Positions 31,165 through 43,537 of a stretch of DNA of 64,000 nucleotides are shown here, piece after piece; position 1 is the stretch's first letter; every line of letters begins with the position of its first letter. The notes below the pieces were generated by a model. It was not told the origin of the DNA. It saw only the letters and a list, made by a program, of their open reading frames with translations, and searched no databases. Origin of the DNA: Adiantum capillus-veneris (taxonomy: Eukaryota; Streptophyta; Polypodiopsida; Polypodiales; Pteridaceae); contig CM043963.1 of assembly GCA_014529385.2 (NCBI GenBank), forward strand, positions 65,669,895 to 65,733,894. The letters run 5' to 3'. Position numbers and translations under genes: made by a program.

Positions 31165-32844
31165 TCAGTCCACAAAGGGGAGTAAGCCCAAAGCTTTGCG
31201 AAAAGCTTCAGGCTTCTCATGAGACAATGCCTTTGTGAAAAGATCTGTAAGGTTGTCCTGTGTTGGCACATAAGCCAAGTTGATCTCTCCTGTTGAGAGC
31301 CTCTCCCTGACATAGTGGTAATGCACCTGAATGTGCTTTGTGCGAGCATGAAAAATTGGGTTCCTCGCAACTGCCAATGTGCTCTGACTGTCAGTGTAGA
31401 TAGTGATGGCAGTGTCCTGTCCAACACCCAAATCAGCCATAAGGCGTCTGAGCCATACACACTCAATCGTAGCTGTGAAGACTGCCCTGTACTCAGTCTC
31501 ACAACTCGAAGTGGCTACAGTAGATTGCTTCTTGCTCAACCATGATATACATGAACTGCCAAGCATAAAACAAAAACCACTTGTGGACACTCATGTGTCA
31601 AAACAACCAGTCCAATCTGAGTCCGAAAAAGCATGCAAGTCTGACGGAAATGATCCCCCCTTGGGATAAAACAAGCCAAGATGTAAAGTGCCACTAAGGT
31701 AGTGGAAAATCCTCTTCACAGCCTGCCAATGCTTAGACCCTGGGCTATGCATAAATCTGCTGACTTGTGAGACTGCAAACTGAATATCCGGCCTCTTGTT
31801 GCATACATAAATGAGGTAGCCAACAGCAGTTTGGTAAAGAGTGACATCAGCATGATCATCAGCATTATGTAGACTCAACTTCAAACCTGTTTCCATGGGA
31901 GTGGCAATAGGTTTGCAATCCTCAAGTTCAAACTTACATAGCAATGTCTCTATGTCACTTTTCTGACACAAGGCAATACCACCATCACACCGCTTAAACT
32001 ATACACCCAAGTAATGATGCAATATCTCCAAATCTTTCATCTTGAAAGTAACATTCAAATCAGCCTTAAATTCAGCAATATGTCTCTCATTTGGTCCAGT
32101 GATCAGCAAATCATCTACATAAAGAACCAGGATGAGAAGTACATCACCCTCACGCTTTACATAGAATGTGATTTCTGTTGGACTGTTACAAAAGCCTTGT
32201 TTGACCAAATGAGTGTCAGCTTTCTCATACCAAGCACGAGGAGATTGCTTCAACCCATACAAAGCCTTCTTACATATGCACACTTTGTCCTCTTGTCCTT
32301 TCTTGACAAAACCGCGAGGCTGCGTTACATAAACTTTCTCAAATATGTCACCATCCAAGAAAGCAATAACAATGTCTGATTGATGTACATCCCAACCAAA
32401 ATGAGCTGCCAATGCACAAAGAAAACGCACAATAGTCATACGACAAGTGGGAGCAAAAGTCTCTTCATAATCTATGCCTTTTTGCTGTGCATAACCCTTT
32501 GCAACAAGTCGAGCCTTATGGAGATCGATCTCACCATTCGGCTTGCGTTTCAACTTGTACACCCACTTCGTACCAATGTCCTTTTTGCCAGGAGGCAAAT
32601 CACATAAAGTCCATGTGTCATTTTCTATAAGTGCATCATATTCTGATTGCATGGCAGCCATCCAATTTTTTGAATTTTGTGCTTCATCAAAAGACAGAGG
32701 TTCCTCAACATCATGTAAGCTAGACACAGCCAAAGCATAACAATCTGATGCATAAGATGCATGGCGAGAGCCTGAATGAGTACGACTAAACAAAGGTGCA
32801 TCCAATTTACTGTCACGCAAAGTGTGCACCAGCCATTTTGGCAT
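31165..32844 (-). pseudogene. Copia A reverse transcriptase and RNase H
   Basis: RT (31999-32844): NWMAAMQSEYDALIENDTW, GTKWVYKLKRKPNGEID, KARLVAKGYAQQKGIDYEETF, LKQSPRAWYEKAD, YVDDLLITG. After a TAG at 31999-32001 (the related copy at 15.2 kb has CAA, Gln) it continues as DIETLLCKF and TRPDIQF-like KRPDIQF, reaches a TGA at 31591-31593 (CGA, Arg, in the related copy), and then RNase H with SSCETEYRA, TDSQSTLAVARNP, HARTKHIQVHYHY and DNLTDLFTKAL (31165-31590). All three blocks can be joined by reading through the stops or a short shift, so the damage is mild. Confidence 0.93.
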
Positions 32845-33043
32845 ACCTCTAGCCTGCTCATTTTCAGCCCTTTCCTCATCAAGTACATCATATACATCTG
32901 CATCAATAATAGGCTAATATGTAACATTTTCAGAAACCCCCATAGGCTGTACATTTGCCTCATTGGAATTTACATTCGAACTTCCACCATTGAAAAGAGG
33001 CAACAAAGTGTCCTAAATGCCCTGTGAGCTTACATTATTGTCT

Positions 33044-33893
33044 CTAGTACATGACAGCAGGCTGAACAGAATCTTCCACAAACGCTACATCTCGTGAAAC
33101 CAGAATACACTTTGTTTGCGGATGATACAACCTGTAACCTTTGCTTTCAGCACTATAACCAACAAAAATACATTTGATAGCCTTATCATCCAATTTTCTG
33201 CGGTGTGTTTGTGGCACCAAAACATATGCCAAACAGCCAAAAACACGCATGTGCTCAATAGAAGGCTTTCTATCATGCCATGCTTCATATGGAATGATAG
33301 ACTGCAAAGCTTTTGTAGGAACACATGATGGCCTCAAGCCAAAAGGAATGCGGAAAAGCTTGACTTTTGACCATACATCGTGCCATTTTCGTAAGTGACC
33401 TGTTTTCCTCTCAGCAACACCATTTTGCTGAGGTGTATAAGGCACTGTACATTGGTGTTTTATCCCATGACTAGCCAGAAATGCATAAGTGGCACACATG
33501 ATGGTCTCAAGCCAAAAGGAATGCGGCAAAGCTTGACTTTTGACCATACATCGTGCCATTTTCGTAAATGACCTGTTTTTCCTCTCAGCAACACCATTTT
33601 GCTGAGGTGTATAAGGCACTGTACATTGGTGTTTTATCCCATGACTAGCCAGAAATGCATTAAATTCATAAGACATACTCCCCCCCTCGATCGGAACGGA
33701 GGGTGCCCGTAGTACATTTCGATACATTTTAAACCATAGCCAGAAATTGTTTGAAGCACATAAAAACTTCGGACTTCGCTTTAAGCGGAAATACCCATGC
33801 ATGCCTGGAGTAATCATCAATGAAAGTCACTCAGTACAGGTAATTGCCCAAGGACGAAGTTTGCATGGGCCCACAAGCATCACTATGCGCAAG
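33044..33893 (-). pseudogene. Copia A integrase with internal duplication
   Basis: The catalytic-core piece with FLASHGIKHQCTVPYTPQQ then NGVAERK appears twice, then MRVFGCLAYVLVPQTHRRKL, KCIFVGYSAESKGYRLYHP and ILVSRDVAFVED. The upstream part carrying the first catalytic Asp is frameshifted (FRLKRSPKFLCASNNF). The 173-bp duplication changes the frame. Confidence 0.88.
33321..33666. repeat. 173-bp tandem duplication in copia A integrase
   Basis: ACACATGATGG(C/T)CTCAAG starts at 33321 and 33494. Both units contain the NGVAERK codons. 173 is not a multiple of three. Confidence 0.93.
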
Positions 33894-35336
33894 CTACAAC
33901 CTGCATGTGGCCCTAACTGAACCATCCTTTGGAAAGTTAGAATGCTGCATTTTACCCAAAATACAGCCTTCACAAACATGTTTGAGAGGTGCTTCAAGAG
34001 GTGTCAAAGAAGCAACCATATCAGATCTCTGCAAACAGAGCAAACTTACAAAATTCAGATGACCAAAACGTGCATGACAAAGTTTTGCATCTGAAATAGC
34101 CCTTGAATCTGCAACTGCATTTGCAAAATTTTGTCCACACTTATCATACAAAGTGAGCTTATACAGCCCACGGCACAAAAGGCCAGATGCAACAATTTCA
34201 TCACCAAAACTGAGATCATGAACTGTACATCTGTCATCCACAAATTTGACTACAAGTCCAAGTCTAGTAAGTGCAGATACAGACAAAAGATTCTTCTTGA
34301 TCCCAGGTACATAAAGTGCATCAACAGAGTGTGAAATAACTGCCATTTACAGCAGTAAGCACAATCTTTTCAACTCCCTGAACCGGATAAGAGGCATTGT
34401 TGGCACAAGTGACTGAATTCCCATGAGGGACAGACTCGAGAGAGGTGAAGAATTCATGATGTGAGATAATGTGCTTTGTAGCACCACTGTCGAAATACCA
34501 CACATGTGAATTTGCAGCAACTGACAAGCATGCATCATGGACAACAGGATTGTAAGTGCACTCTGCACTAAAAGCCCATTCTGCATCAACATTAGCAACA
34601 CAATCTCCTTTCACAGAAGACTCAACAATAGCTGCATTCGTAGTGGAACTTGCATTTGCATTGGAACCACCCTCTTTCTTCTTAGCCTCTTTGGCCTTCA
34701 ACTTAGGACACTGCTTGATCAAGTGATCATTAGCTTTACAATAATGGCAACGCATCTTCTTTTTGCCGTTATTCACCAGATTTCCATACGAATTGCTGCC
34801 AGCAGAAGCATTAGGAACAGAAGTTTTTCCACTCGCAGCAGAACCATAAGAAGTGGTTGCATTGCTGTTACCACCCTTTCTTTGAGAAGCAATAAAAGCC
34901 TGTTCAACTGCACGTTGCCTAGTCCTGTTTTTTCTGGAAAGTGACTCTTGCAACAACAATGTGCATAATGCATCAAACTTGACAACTTCAGGATTTCCTT
35001 GGGTCATAAGTCTCCAAGTACTAGCAAAAGTCTGGTAAGAATCTGGTAAGGCATCAAGAACAGTCTGCACAAGGGAACTGTCAGAAATGACTTCACCTGC
35101 AGAAATAAGTTTCTCATTGATATCCTTGACACCTACAAGGAAAGTGTCGATATCATCTTTCTCATGCATAATCTTCGATTCCAGCTCTTTACGTAGCAAA
35201 GCAATTTTAGCCTCATTACGGCTTGCATAAAGACCTGCTAGAATATCCCAAGCCTGTTTTGCAAATTTTTCTGAACGAATGTGAAGAACAATGGTGCGCT
35301 TCACAGACAACGCAATCAATGCATGAGCCTACGCAT
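33894..35336 (-). pseudogene. Copia A gag-protease and pre-integrase
   Basis: The frame 34321-35319 has gag (QAWDILAGLYASRNEAKIAL, LPDSYQTFASTW), the knuckle CHYCKANDHLIKQC and protease VWYFDSGATKHIISHHEFF. It ends in NGSYFTLC, and one frame change leads to 33894-34346 with DALYVPGIKKNLLSVSALT and KLCHARFGHLNF (pre-integrase zinc finger start). The gag N-terminus lies beyond the nested insertion at 40992-41590. Confidence 0.9.
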
Positions 35337-35528
35337 TGTTGGGGTATAAAGCCCAATGTGGTCGCCCAGGTAAGTGGGCGGGCCGCCAGGTATGTACACA
35401 TATTCTTTTGTAAAAACCTAATAAGAACTCACTATGCTCTACACATTACAGTAGAGCGAGTTCACCATATCGTCGTGCTCTTCTTCTCGCACTCTCTCTC
35501 GCGACGCACTTCCGCTCGTACTCCTTGA
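35337..35528 (+). mobile_element. Copia B 5' LTR
   Basis: Starts TGTTGGGGTATAAAGCCC and ends CTCCTTGA (the 3' LTR ends CTCCTTCA). Related to the LTRs at 17.8 and 21.6 kb in its first 20 bp. Confidence 0.94.
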
Positions 35529-36615
35529 ACTGGTATCAGAGCTCAGATCGAGGCTCGGGGCAGCACTGCAGGAGGCTAGAGTCACCAGCTCAGATTGGAG
35601 TGAAATTCGACAGGCGAAGACACGGCCCCAAATCCTGTGGGAGAGCCCGAAGGGTAGGGTGTTCTTAGAATTTCATTCTGAGGTCATCTCGGCCACCGTT
35701 CGGCTTCGACAAAGGTCTGCACATGCCATTTTCGACTACGTGGTCTCGGCAGGTGCAGATCCGACTCTGCAAATTTGGGGTTTTTGGCCTACGACTGCAG
35801 GTGCTGAGGATATCGACACTCCCAGAGTGTTGATTTGTGGCTGTCTACACATCAAAGGACGGCTCACAGTTCTTGGAGGCCTGTCACATACGACACGGGC
35901 GCATCTACACACAGACTGTAGGCGACATCCACTAGTTCATCAGGTAGCTTGTGTTTGCTGCTTGATATTCCAGATTTCATCCTGACATTGCAGGTACTTC
36001 CACATGGAATGTATTGTCAGAGATGATGTATGTTTGTTGAGGGTTTGCTGGCTGTGAGTCACGCAGCAAACAACCGCCATAGCGGTTACAGCATATAGTG
36101 GGAAAATTGTGGATGTATGTCTTTGTGGGAAGTCTATGTACTGTCAGATTTACTGCAGCCTTTGTTGAGGGTCGAGTGAGGTTTTATTGAGCTGGGGGAT
36201 TCTCGAATGTTGAGATCCTTTCGGTGATATAGGTCTTGGAGCGATCCCTCGAGCACCCTTAGATAGGCAGCTAGGATGTATTGACTGTGAGTTAGACAGT
36301 TGGGATTGCATCTTTGCTTTACTGCCGTTGAGGCATTGTCACAGTCTATGCTTACAGGACAGTGACAGAACAGTGAGAGACAGTACAGGTGCAGGACAAG
36401 TTTACCCGCAGCTTACAGTGTCAGAGAGACAGTGTTTTTTGGTCTGTTTTTTGAGTACACCAGAGCCATTTTACAAAGGAGACTCTGCCGAAATTTATGC
36501 AGAATCTGAAGCTTTCTTGGTTCATTTGACAGGTTGATATTGGTTTAGAGGTCAGTTTACAGGGAAAACTCTGCCGAATTTTTCCCAGGAAAGTAAACCA
36601 CTGTGAAGCGTAGCT
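35529..36615 (+). other. Copia B leader
   Basis: Non-coding region between the primer-binding site and the gag ATG. Open stretches (35659-35985, 36328-36537) show no domain. This segment is absent from the rearranged copy at 17.8-21.8 kb. Confidence 0.7.
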
Positions 36616-39600
36616 ATGGCTGGATCACAGGACACTGCTCTTTACAATATCAAGAAGCTCGATGGAACCAATTTCCCATTGTGGAAGAAGCAGATTTGGC
36701 ACGTGTTGGTACAAAAGAAGCAGATAAAACCTATAAAGCTCAAGGGGATAAAACCAAAAGATATGGACGAAGATGAATGGAGCGAAATGGATGAATTGGC
36801 ACTTTCTACCATTATGCTGACTTTGGCAGAAAGCGTTTACTTCAATGTAGCAGACGAGATGTCGGCTTATCAAGCATGGTTAAAGCTGAGTGATCTTTAT
36901 GAGAAGCAGAGTGCAGCTTCACAGGTATACTAGCTTAAAAAGCTTGTTGACTTGAAGATGAAAGAAGGGACACCTATGTCCAATCATCTGAATGAATTCA
37001 ACACAATCTATAGTCAGTTGTCAGCTCAAGGTGTCAAGTTTGATGAACTTGTTAGAGCTATGTTCCTGTTTATCACATTGCCGGAAAGTTGGGACACTTT
37101 TCGCACAGCTTTGAGTAATTCTGCACCTCCAGATGGTTTGAACATAGCAGGTGTAGAAGGAAGTCTGCTTACTGAAGAAACCAATAGAAAGACAATGGAC
37201 AAAGGCAAAGGAACAGCCTTAGTTGTCAGGGGAAGGACCAAAGACAAGTACAAAGGTGGAAAGAGGAATCAGTCTCGTAGCAAGTCCCGCAGTGCTAAAG
37301 GCAAGAGTGACATAGAATGCTACCATTGTGGCAAGAAGGGTCACATGAAAAGAGACTGCAGAGAATGGAAAGCAGAAAAAGGCAAAGAGAAAGCTGAAGA
37401 TCATGGTGAGAAGAACAAGTCCTCAGTGAAGATTCAAGAAATAAATGTGACAAACACTGTTGCAGAGGATGATAGTCTAGTGTCAGGAGACATCTACTTC
37501 TTGAAGAATACAATGGACTCAGCTCTTCTTACAGCATCTGATGGAAATGCACTGATTGATTGGATTATAGACTCAGGGGCATCACTTCATGTGTCTCCAA
37601 ACAAGGAGTGGTTTACCTCTTATGTGACCACTAAAGATCATGTTCGGCTAGGCAATGGGCAGACATGTGAGATCTTAGGTGTTGGAGATGTTCAATTGAA
37701 GTTTCAGAATGGCTCTTCTTTCACGCTGAAGAATGTGAGACATGTTCCCGCAATTACAAAGAGCTTGATCAGCACAGGTTTACTTGATGATGCTGGCTAC
37801 GTCACCAGTTTTGGACAGAACATGTGGAAGATATCCAAGGGTTCTATGACAGTAGCACATGGAGTAAAGTCTGGAGGACTTTACATGATTTATGTATCAA
37901 ATGTCTCTAAAAATGTAATCAATGTAACCGAGCAGCCGAATGTTTCTTTGTGGCATAGCCGGTTAGGACATATGTCCAAGAAGGGAATGGAAATCTTGTC
38001 TCGTTCTGGTTATTTGCCTGGATTTTCATTTAATGATTTTGAATTCTGTGAACATTGTCTGTATGGTAAGCAAACACAGCAGCCACATAAGCATAGAAGC
38101 AGTAGAAGAGATACACAGTTGGCACTTGGTAATAGTGATTTGTGTGGACCTATGCCTAACCTATCTCTAGGGGGAGCTTCTTACTTTATGACATTTATAG
38201 ATGATTACTCGAGGAAAGTATGGGTTTACTTTCTCAAGCACAAGGATGAATCGTTTAGTGTTTTCAAAACGTTTGTGACACTTGTGGAGAATCAGAGTGG
38301 CAAGAAGCTTAAATGCTTATGCACTGACAATGGTGGAGAGTATGTTTCAAAGGCCTTTCAGGACTTTTGTGAGTCAAAAGGTATAAAACGTGAACTTACT
38401 GCTCCTTACAATCCTCCTCAAAATGGTGTTGCTGAGAGGATGAATAGGACCATACAAGAGAAGGTCACAAGTATGTTTTCTAATGCACAGCTGCCAAATG
38501 GGTTTTGGGCTGAAGCTGTATCAACAGCTGTTCATCTTGTAAATAGATCTCCTAGCAAGGTTTTGCAGAAGGATTCAGTGCCAGAGATGGTATGGTCAGG
38601 CAAGGTGCCCTCATACAAGCATCTCAGAGTCTTTGGCTGTGAGGCATATACTCACGTCGCAAAGGAATTTAGGAACAAACTTGAGCCAAAGAGTAGAAAG
38701 TGCATCTTTCTAGGCTATGGTAATTGTGGTGAGATGGGGTACAGACTTTGGGATCCCGAATCCAGAAAGTTTGTCCGCATCAATGATGTTCACTTTAATG
38801 AATCCAAATATCATTCTAAACCAGAGAGGGTTGAGGAGATTAGAAGAGTCGTCTTCCAAGAAGATGGACCTGCACGTGCAAGACAAAATGTCAGGGCTCA
38901 AGAGGAGCAAGGACATGATAGAGTGGAACCACAGGTTGTGGCTGAGCCTGAGCCACCTATTGTGCGTAGATCTGGACGTGGCACGCGACCTCCTGATAGG
39001 TTTGTTCCATCTATGAACTATGTCATGTTGACTGATTGCAATGAGCCTTCATGTTACAAGGAAGCAGTGCAAATGAAGGACTCCGGGAATTGGCAATTGG
39101 CCATGCAGTCAGAGATGACATCTCTGCATAAAAACCAGACATGGAAGCTAGTTAAATTACCACGGGGCAAAAAGGCTCTACCCTGTAAATGGGTTTACAG
39201 GTATAAGATCACCACTCATGATAGTTAGCCAAAGTACAAAGCAAGGCTTCTTGCCAAGGGCTTTAAGCAAGAACAAGGCATTGACTTTGATGAAGTCTTC
39301 TCTCCGGTGGTCAAAATGACTACATTGAGATGCTTTCTTGCATTGGTTGCCATATTAGATTTGGTGTTGCACCAAATGGATGTCAAGACAGCGTTCTTGC
39401 ATGGTGATTTAGATGTGGAAATTTACATGCAGCAGCCAGAAGGGTTTGTTGAGAAAGGCAAGGAAGATTGGGTATGCCATTTCTTAAAGAGTCTTTATGG
39501 CTTAAAACAATCACCGAGGGCATGGTACCATAAATTCCACAAGTTTATGCTTTCTCAAGGCTACAAACGTAGTGAGTTCGATCACTGTCTATATACAAAG

Positions 39601-39888
39601 AAGGCTAAGGATGGTAGTTGGTTGATCCTTATTTTGTATGTGGATGACATGTTGATTGCTGGCAAGCACTTGGAAGAAATTTCAGCTTTGAAGTCAAAGA
39701 TGGCAAAATCGTTTGACATGAAAGACATGGGTGAGGCAAGTCATATACTTGGTATGCGCATTGAGAGAGACAGATCAAAGAAGTTGATTTGGTTATCTCA
39801 AACAGAGTATATTGACAAGGTTTTGCAACGTTTCAATATGGAGAAGGGAAAGGCATTGAGTGCCATTGCCACCAGATGTGAAACTTAG
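36616..39888 (+). pseudogene. Copia B polyprotein: gag, protease, integrase, RT
   Basis: Begins at ATG 36616 (MAGSQDTALYNIKKLDGTNF). Gag: FPLWKKQIWHVL, AYQAWLKLSDLYEKQ. TAG at 36931-36933 is followed in the same frame by LKKLVDLKMKEG. Then LPESWDTFRTALSNS, knuckle CYHCGKKGHMKRDC, protease DWIIDSGASLHVS, WHSRLGHMSKKG, integrase SDLCGPMPNLSLGG, CTDNGGEY and NGVAERMNRT, VFGCEAYTHVAKEF. TAG at 39226-39228 stands where the family copy at 19.5 kb has CAG (Gln). RT continues in frame with QMDVKTAFLHGDL, LKQSPRAWYHKF and YVDDMLIAG. A 2-base deletion near 39866 ends the frame. Confidence 0.95.
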
Positions 39889-40710
39889 CAAACAAGATTG
39901 TCTTGTGTCTGAGGAAGAACAGGCTGAAATGGATAAGATTCCATATGCGTCTGCAGTGGGTAGTTTGATGTATGCAATGATTGCTACTCGCCCAGACATT
40001 GCATTTGCAGTGGGAGTAGTAAGTCGATACATGTCAAACCCAGGCAAGAAACATTGGGAGGCAGTGAAAGGAATATTGAGATACCTGAAAGCTACAAAGA
40101 GTATGCGTATATGCTATGGGAGTCAGGAGCTAAGTGTAAAGGGTTTTACAGACTCAGAGTATGCGTATATGCTATGGGAGTCAGGAGCTAAGTGTAAAGG
40201 GTTTTACAGACTCAGAGTATGCGTATATGCTATGGGAGTCAGGAGCTAAGTGTAAAGGGTTTTACAGACTCAGATTATGCAGTTGACTTAGACAACCGAA
40301 GGTCTACGTCAGGGTATGTCTTTACATTGGCTGTTGGAGCAGTATCATGGCGTTCTAGATTACAAGATTGTGTTACTCATTCTACTACAGAGGCTGAATA
40401 TGTTGCAGCATCAGAGGCATGCAAAGAATCAATTTGGCTTAATCGACTAGTAACAGATTTGGGAATCAAAGAAGAGATGCCTGTGTTATATTGTGATAGT
40501 CAAAGTGCTATATAATTGGCTCGCAATCCAGTTTATCACTCAAAGACAAAGCATGTGGATGTGAAGTATCATTTCATCAGGGAAATGCTCGAGGATAAGC
40601 AACTTCAGCTTGTCAAAGTTCACACCACAGAAAATCCTGCTGATCTACTTACAAAAGGACTTCCCTCAGAGAGATTTGCGCATTTTCGCAAGCAGTTAGG
40701 TGTAGGGTAG
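39860..40710 (+). pseudogene. Copia B RT end and RNase H
   Basis: After the 2-base deletion: LPPDVKLSKQDCLVSEEE, ATRPDIAFAVGVVSRYM, then the 58-bp triplication, then TDSDYAVDLDNRRSTSGY, TEAEYVAASEACKE, CDSQSAI, TAA at 40513-40515 (CAA, Gln, in the copy at 18.3 kb), ARNPVYHSKTKHVDVKYHF and NPADLLTKGL. The triplication adds 116 bases, which together with the 2-base loss restores the original phase. Confidence 0.93.
40100..40273. repeat. 58-bp unit repeated three times in RNase H
   Basis: Units start at 40100, 40158 and 40216, each beginning AGTATGCGTATATGCTATGG. The related copia at 18.5 kb has a single copy. The copies are identical or nearly so, hence recent. Confidence 0.95.
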
Positions 40711-40799
40711 TGCATCACTTCTCTAAATTTCTTGTATATTAGCTTGTATAGTAGCTTCTCTCACACTTAAAGTACCACATTGGACTTTAAGTGGGAGGT

Positions 40800-40991
40800 T
40801 GTTGGGGTATAAAGCCCAATGTGGTCGCCCAGGTAAGTGGGCGGGCCGCTAGGTATGTACACATATTCTTTTGTAAAAACCTAATAAGAACTCACTATGC
40901 TCTACACATTATAGTAGAGCGAGTTCACCATATCGTCGTGATCTTCTTCTCGCACTCTCTCTCGCGTTGCACTTCCGCTCGTACTCCTTCA
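40800..40991 (+). mobile_element. Copia B 3' LTR
   Basis: 192 bp, ends CTCCTTCA directly before the second CGCAT. Confidence 0.94.
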
Positions 40992-41590
40992 CGCATCCTT
41001 TACATCCCAATGAGCTTGTTCTGTCGTAGGAAAAACAACTCCAATAGCAGCAATCCTTGCAGCAAGACCTGGAACATCCTCAACATCGCCTACATCTTCA
41101 GAACCAGGACGTACATCAATGCCCTGCACAATATTCCAAACGCCCTTTGACACAAGAACATGTTGCATCATATAAGCCCACATAGGGTAATTTTCCCCAT
41201 CCAACCTGTCCTCAGTAGCAAACATCTTGAACACATCTGTGTTGTTGTCAGCCATGGTAAATGTGAGGAACAATGGTGCGCTTCACAAACAACGCAATCA
41301 ATGCATGAGCTTGCGCATCCTTTACATCCCAACGAGCTTGTTCTACCGTAGGCAAAACAACTCTAATAGCAGTAATCCTTGTAGCAAGACCTGCAACATC
41401 CTCAACGTCGCCTACATCCTTAGAACCAGGACGTACATCAATGCCCTGCATAATATTCCAAATGCCCTTTGACACAAGAACATGTTGCATCATATAAGCC
41501 CACATAGGGTATTTGTCCCCATCCAACCTGTCCTCAACAACAAACATCTTGAACACATCTGTGTTGTTGTCAGCCATGGTAAATGTTGCA
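40992..41590 (-). pseudogene. Copia A gag N-terminus, tandemly duplicated
   Basis: Two copies of the gag start (MADNNTDVFKMF near 41577 and 41255), each followed by DRLDG, YPMWAYMMQHVLVSKG and IDVRPGS. The period is about 322 bp. The inner copy is the one interrupted by the nested family B element, and the outer is followed by QAHALIALFVKRTIV. The copies differ at several residues, so this duplication predates the nested insertion. Confidence 0.92.
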
Positions 41591-41930
41591 CCTGATGTGA
41601 AAACTATCTGAAAATAGGGAAAACGAAGCGGGAACAACACGTGCTATATAGCACAAACCGTAGAAGACTGTAAGGCACATGTTATGCAAAAAACGACACT
41701 GACAAAAATTTTGCACAAAATGACGAAATTGCCTGTGCAGACCTGCCTGTAGTGGAAACGGAGGCCGAAATGAGTCCGAATCAGAAATCTGAGCAAACTG
41801 AGCTCTACGAGCACAACCGAAATTTTTGTTGACCTGCGAACGCTTGCCAAAGCTCACTGAAATCGAAGAAGAATGAGCTGGAGTAGCTGACGACTAAGCA
41901 CAGGAGGACGCAACCTGCTCTGATACCAAT

Positions 41931-42148
41931 TGTTGGAATTAGGGTTGCACAGAAACGCACACAGATTGGAGAAGATGAAGGAAGCTCAAGGCACACAATA
42001 GAGAGTGTCTTACTTAGTGTGCAATAGAAAGATAGATAGCCCTAGAGTGATGGGCGTATATACAATGCACGGGGGGAAAAAAGAGGGAAAAAATTCCCCG
42101 GCGGTTCTATGTGTTCACACACATCACTACCACATGTATATGGTAACA
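41931..42148 (-). mobile_element. Copia A 5' LTR with adjacent primer-binding site
   Basis: 218 bp, homologous to 30865-31090. Left of it CCTGCTCTGATACCA (41914-41928) is the minus-strand primer-binding site. Confidence 0.9.
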
Positions 42149-42199
42149 TATGCAAGCCACATTTGGAGATTTATGTCATATCCCAAAAATTACGCATGT

Positions 42200-43499
42200 T
42201 GTAATTATGATAACATGGTAAGATTATCTGACGATATCTTATTAAGTTCAAAAATTATCCTTTTGAAGATGCTAGATAGATGTAAGGAACACAACTTAAG
42301 GATAGTATGAACCTTGTCAATGCTTACAATGCTACATTAAAGTAAGCAAATGTAAATACTTTTTAAATTAAAATTATTTTTGTCTTATAAGACTAGTTCT
42401 CTTTTTATTGTGCACAAATTTAAGTAGTATGCATGCTTAGAATCATGTTTTGATGATGACCATGCTTGCGAAAGCTAAGTCTCCCAGGCACCAAATGGAT
42501 TAGTCATCCATTCTGGAATGATGTTGTAGGGTAAAAAGGGATCCTCTACCCGCTAAGAAACATAGACTAATGACTAAGGATTTATCTTATCTACCTCATA
42601 GTCGAGGACGATTATGATTTCAAGAGAGAGGTAATGTCATAAAATCTAATATCTAACTAACCCAAATGATTTTCTCATATTGAACTGATCATTCAATGTG
42701 GGAGAATAAACGGGAACAAGAGTTAGAATATAGATATGTGCTTTTAGATTTATCTTATAGGACCGAAGGCAATGGGTCCAAATGGGAGATGGTCTAGCAA
42801 AGAGAAATGCCAGCTAATGGAGCTTAAAAGACCTTAGGGTTAGCTTTATTAAAGACCTCCAAAGGTTAGTGTTAAAAGTCTAGACCTAAGACCTTAGGGT
42901 ATTTTAGACCTTAGAGTATGTTAGACCTTAGACAAGCTAAGCATGTGCTTGAGGTGCTTGTCGTGCTTGAGCTGACTAAGGTGCTTGAGGTGCTTGTTGT
43001 GTTTGATGACTAAGGTGCTTGAGGTGCTTGTCATGCTTTATGACTAAGGTGCTTGGGGTTCATGACTAATGTTCTTAAGGGGTGAGGTGTTCCAAAGTCA
43101 ACAACATCCCTACACAAGGGGGGGCGAGCCCTACAAGTAGGGGCATGAGAGAGAACACTTACACACACACACACACTCACTTAAGGCAAGCCCAAGACCT
43201 AAGAGGCAACAATGACACATGTCAAGCACCCACACATCCTGCCCTCATGTAGTACCTAAAGCCTATTGGTTGACCTTAAAAGGTATCCAATGAGAATTTA
43301 GTTTATTAATTGTTTAAGAATTTTTCAAGCCCTCTCTCTCAAAAGGGGAAGGAGGAAACTTGTCCAAATGCTACAATGGTTGTTTGATATGTCTAATGCA
43401 TGTGATTAGCTAGTCTAGAGGAGGTCCAATCAACTTCAAGCTTGAGCTAGGAAGAGGGGTCGATCCAAGCAAGGAGGGGGGTAGCGTGACCATATAACC

Positions 43500-43537
<38 letters not shown>

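Larger units (their letters stand above)
35337..40991 (+). mobile_element. Copia family B element, complete, nested in copia A
   Basis: 5' LTR 35337-35528 and 3' LTR 40800-40991, 192 bp each with about six differences (97 percent). Flanked by the 5-bp target duplication CGCAT (35332-35336 and 40992-40996). Primer-binding site TGGTATCAGAGCTC at 35531-35544, purine tract AAGTGGGAGGT before 40800. A leader of about 1.1 kb precedes gag. One long frame is interrupted by three nonsense changes, one 2-base deletion and a tandem triplication. It inserted into copia A after that element had already duplicated part of its gag. Confidence 0.96.
30865..42148 (-). mobile_element. Copia family A element, split by a nested copia insertion
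   Basis: A minus-strand element with LTRs at 30865-31090 (3') and 41931-42148 (5'), primer-binding site 41914-41928, gag, protease, integrase, RT and RNase H in the correct order, and a purine tract beside 31090. Without the inserted family B element (35337-40991 plus one target duplication) it measures about 5.6 kb, normal for copia. The 5-bp flanks AAGGC and TATGC do not match, so either the duplication has decayed or one end recombined. Stops, frameshifts and internal tandem duplications show it is dead. Confidence 0.92.

Noticed and set aside
40100-40273. CRISPR-like or satellite array
   Set aside because: The three 58-bp units have no spacers and lie inside a copia RNase H that has a single copy in a relative.
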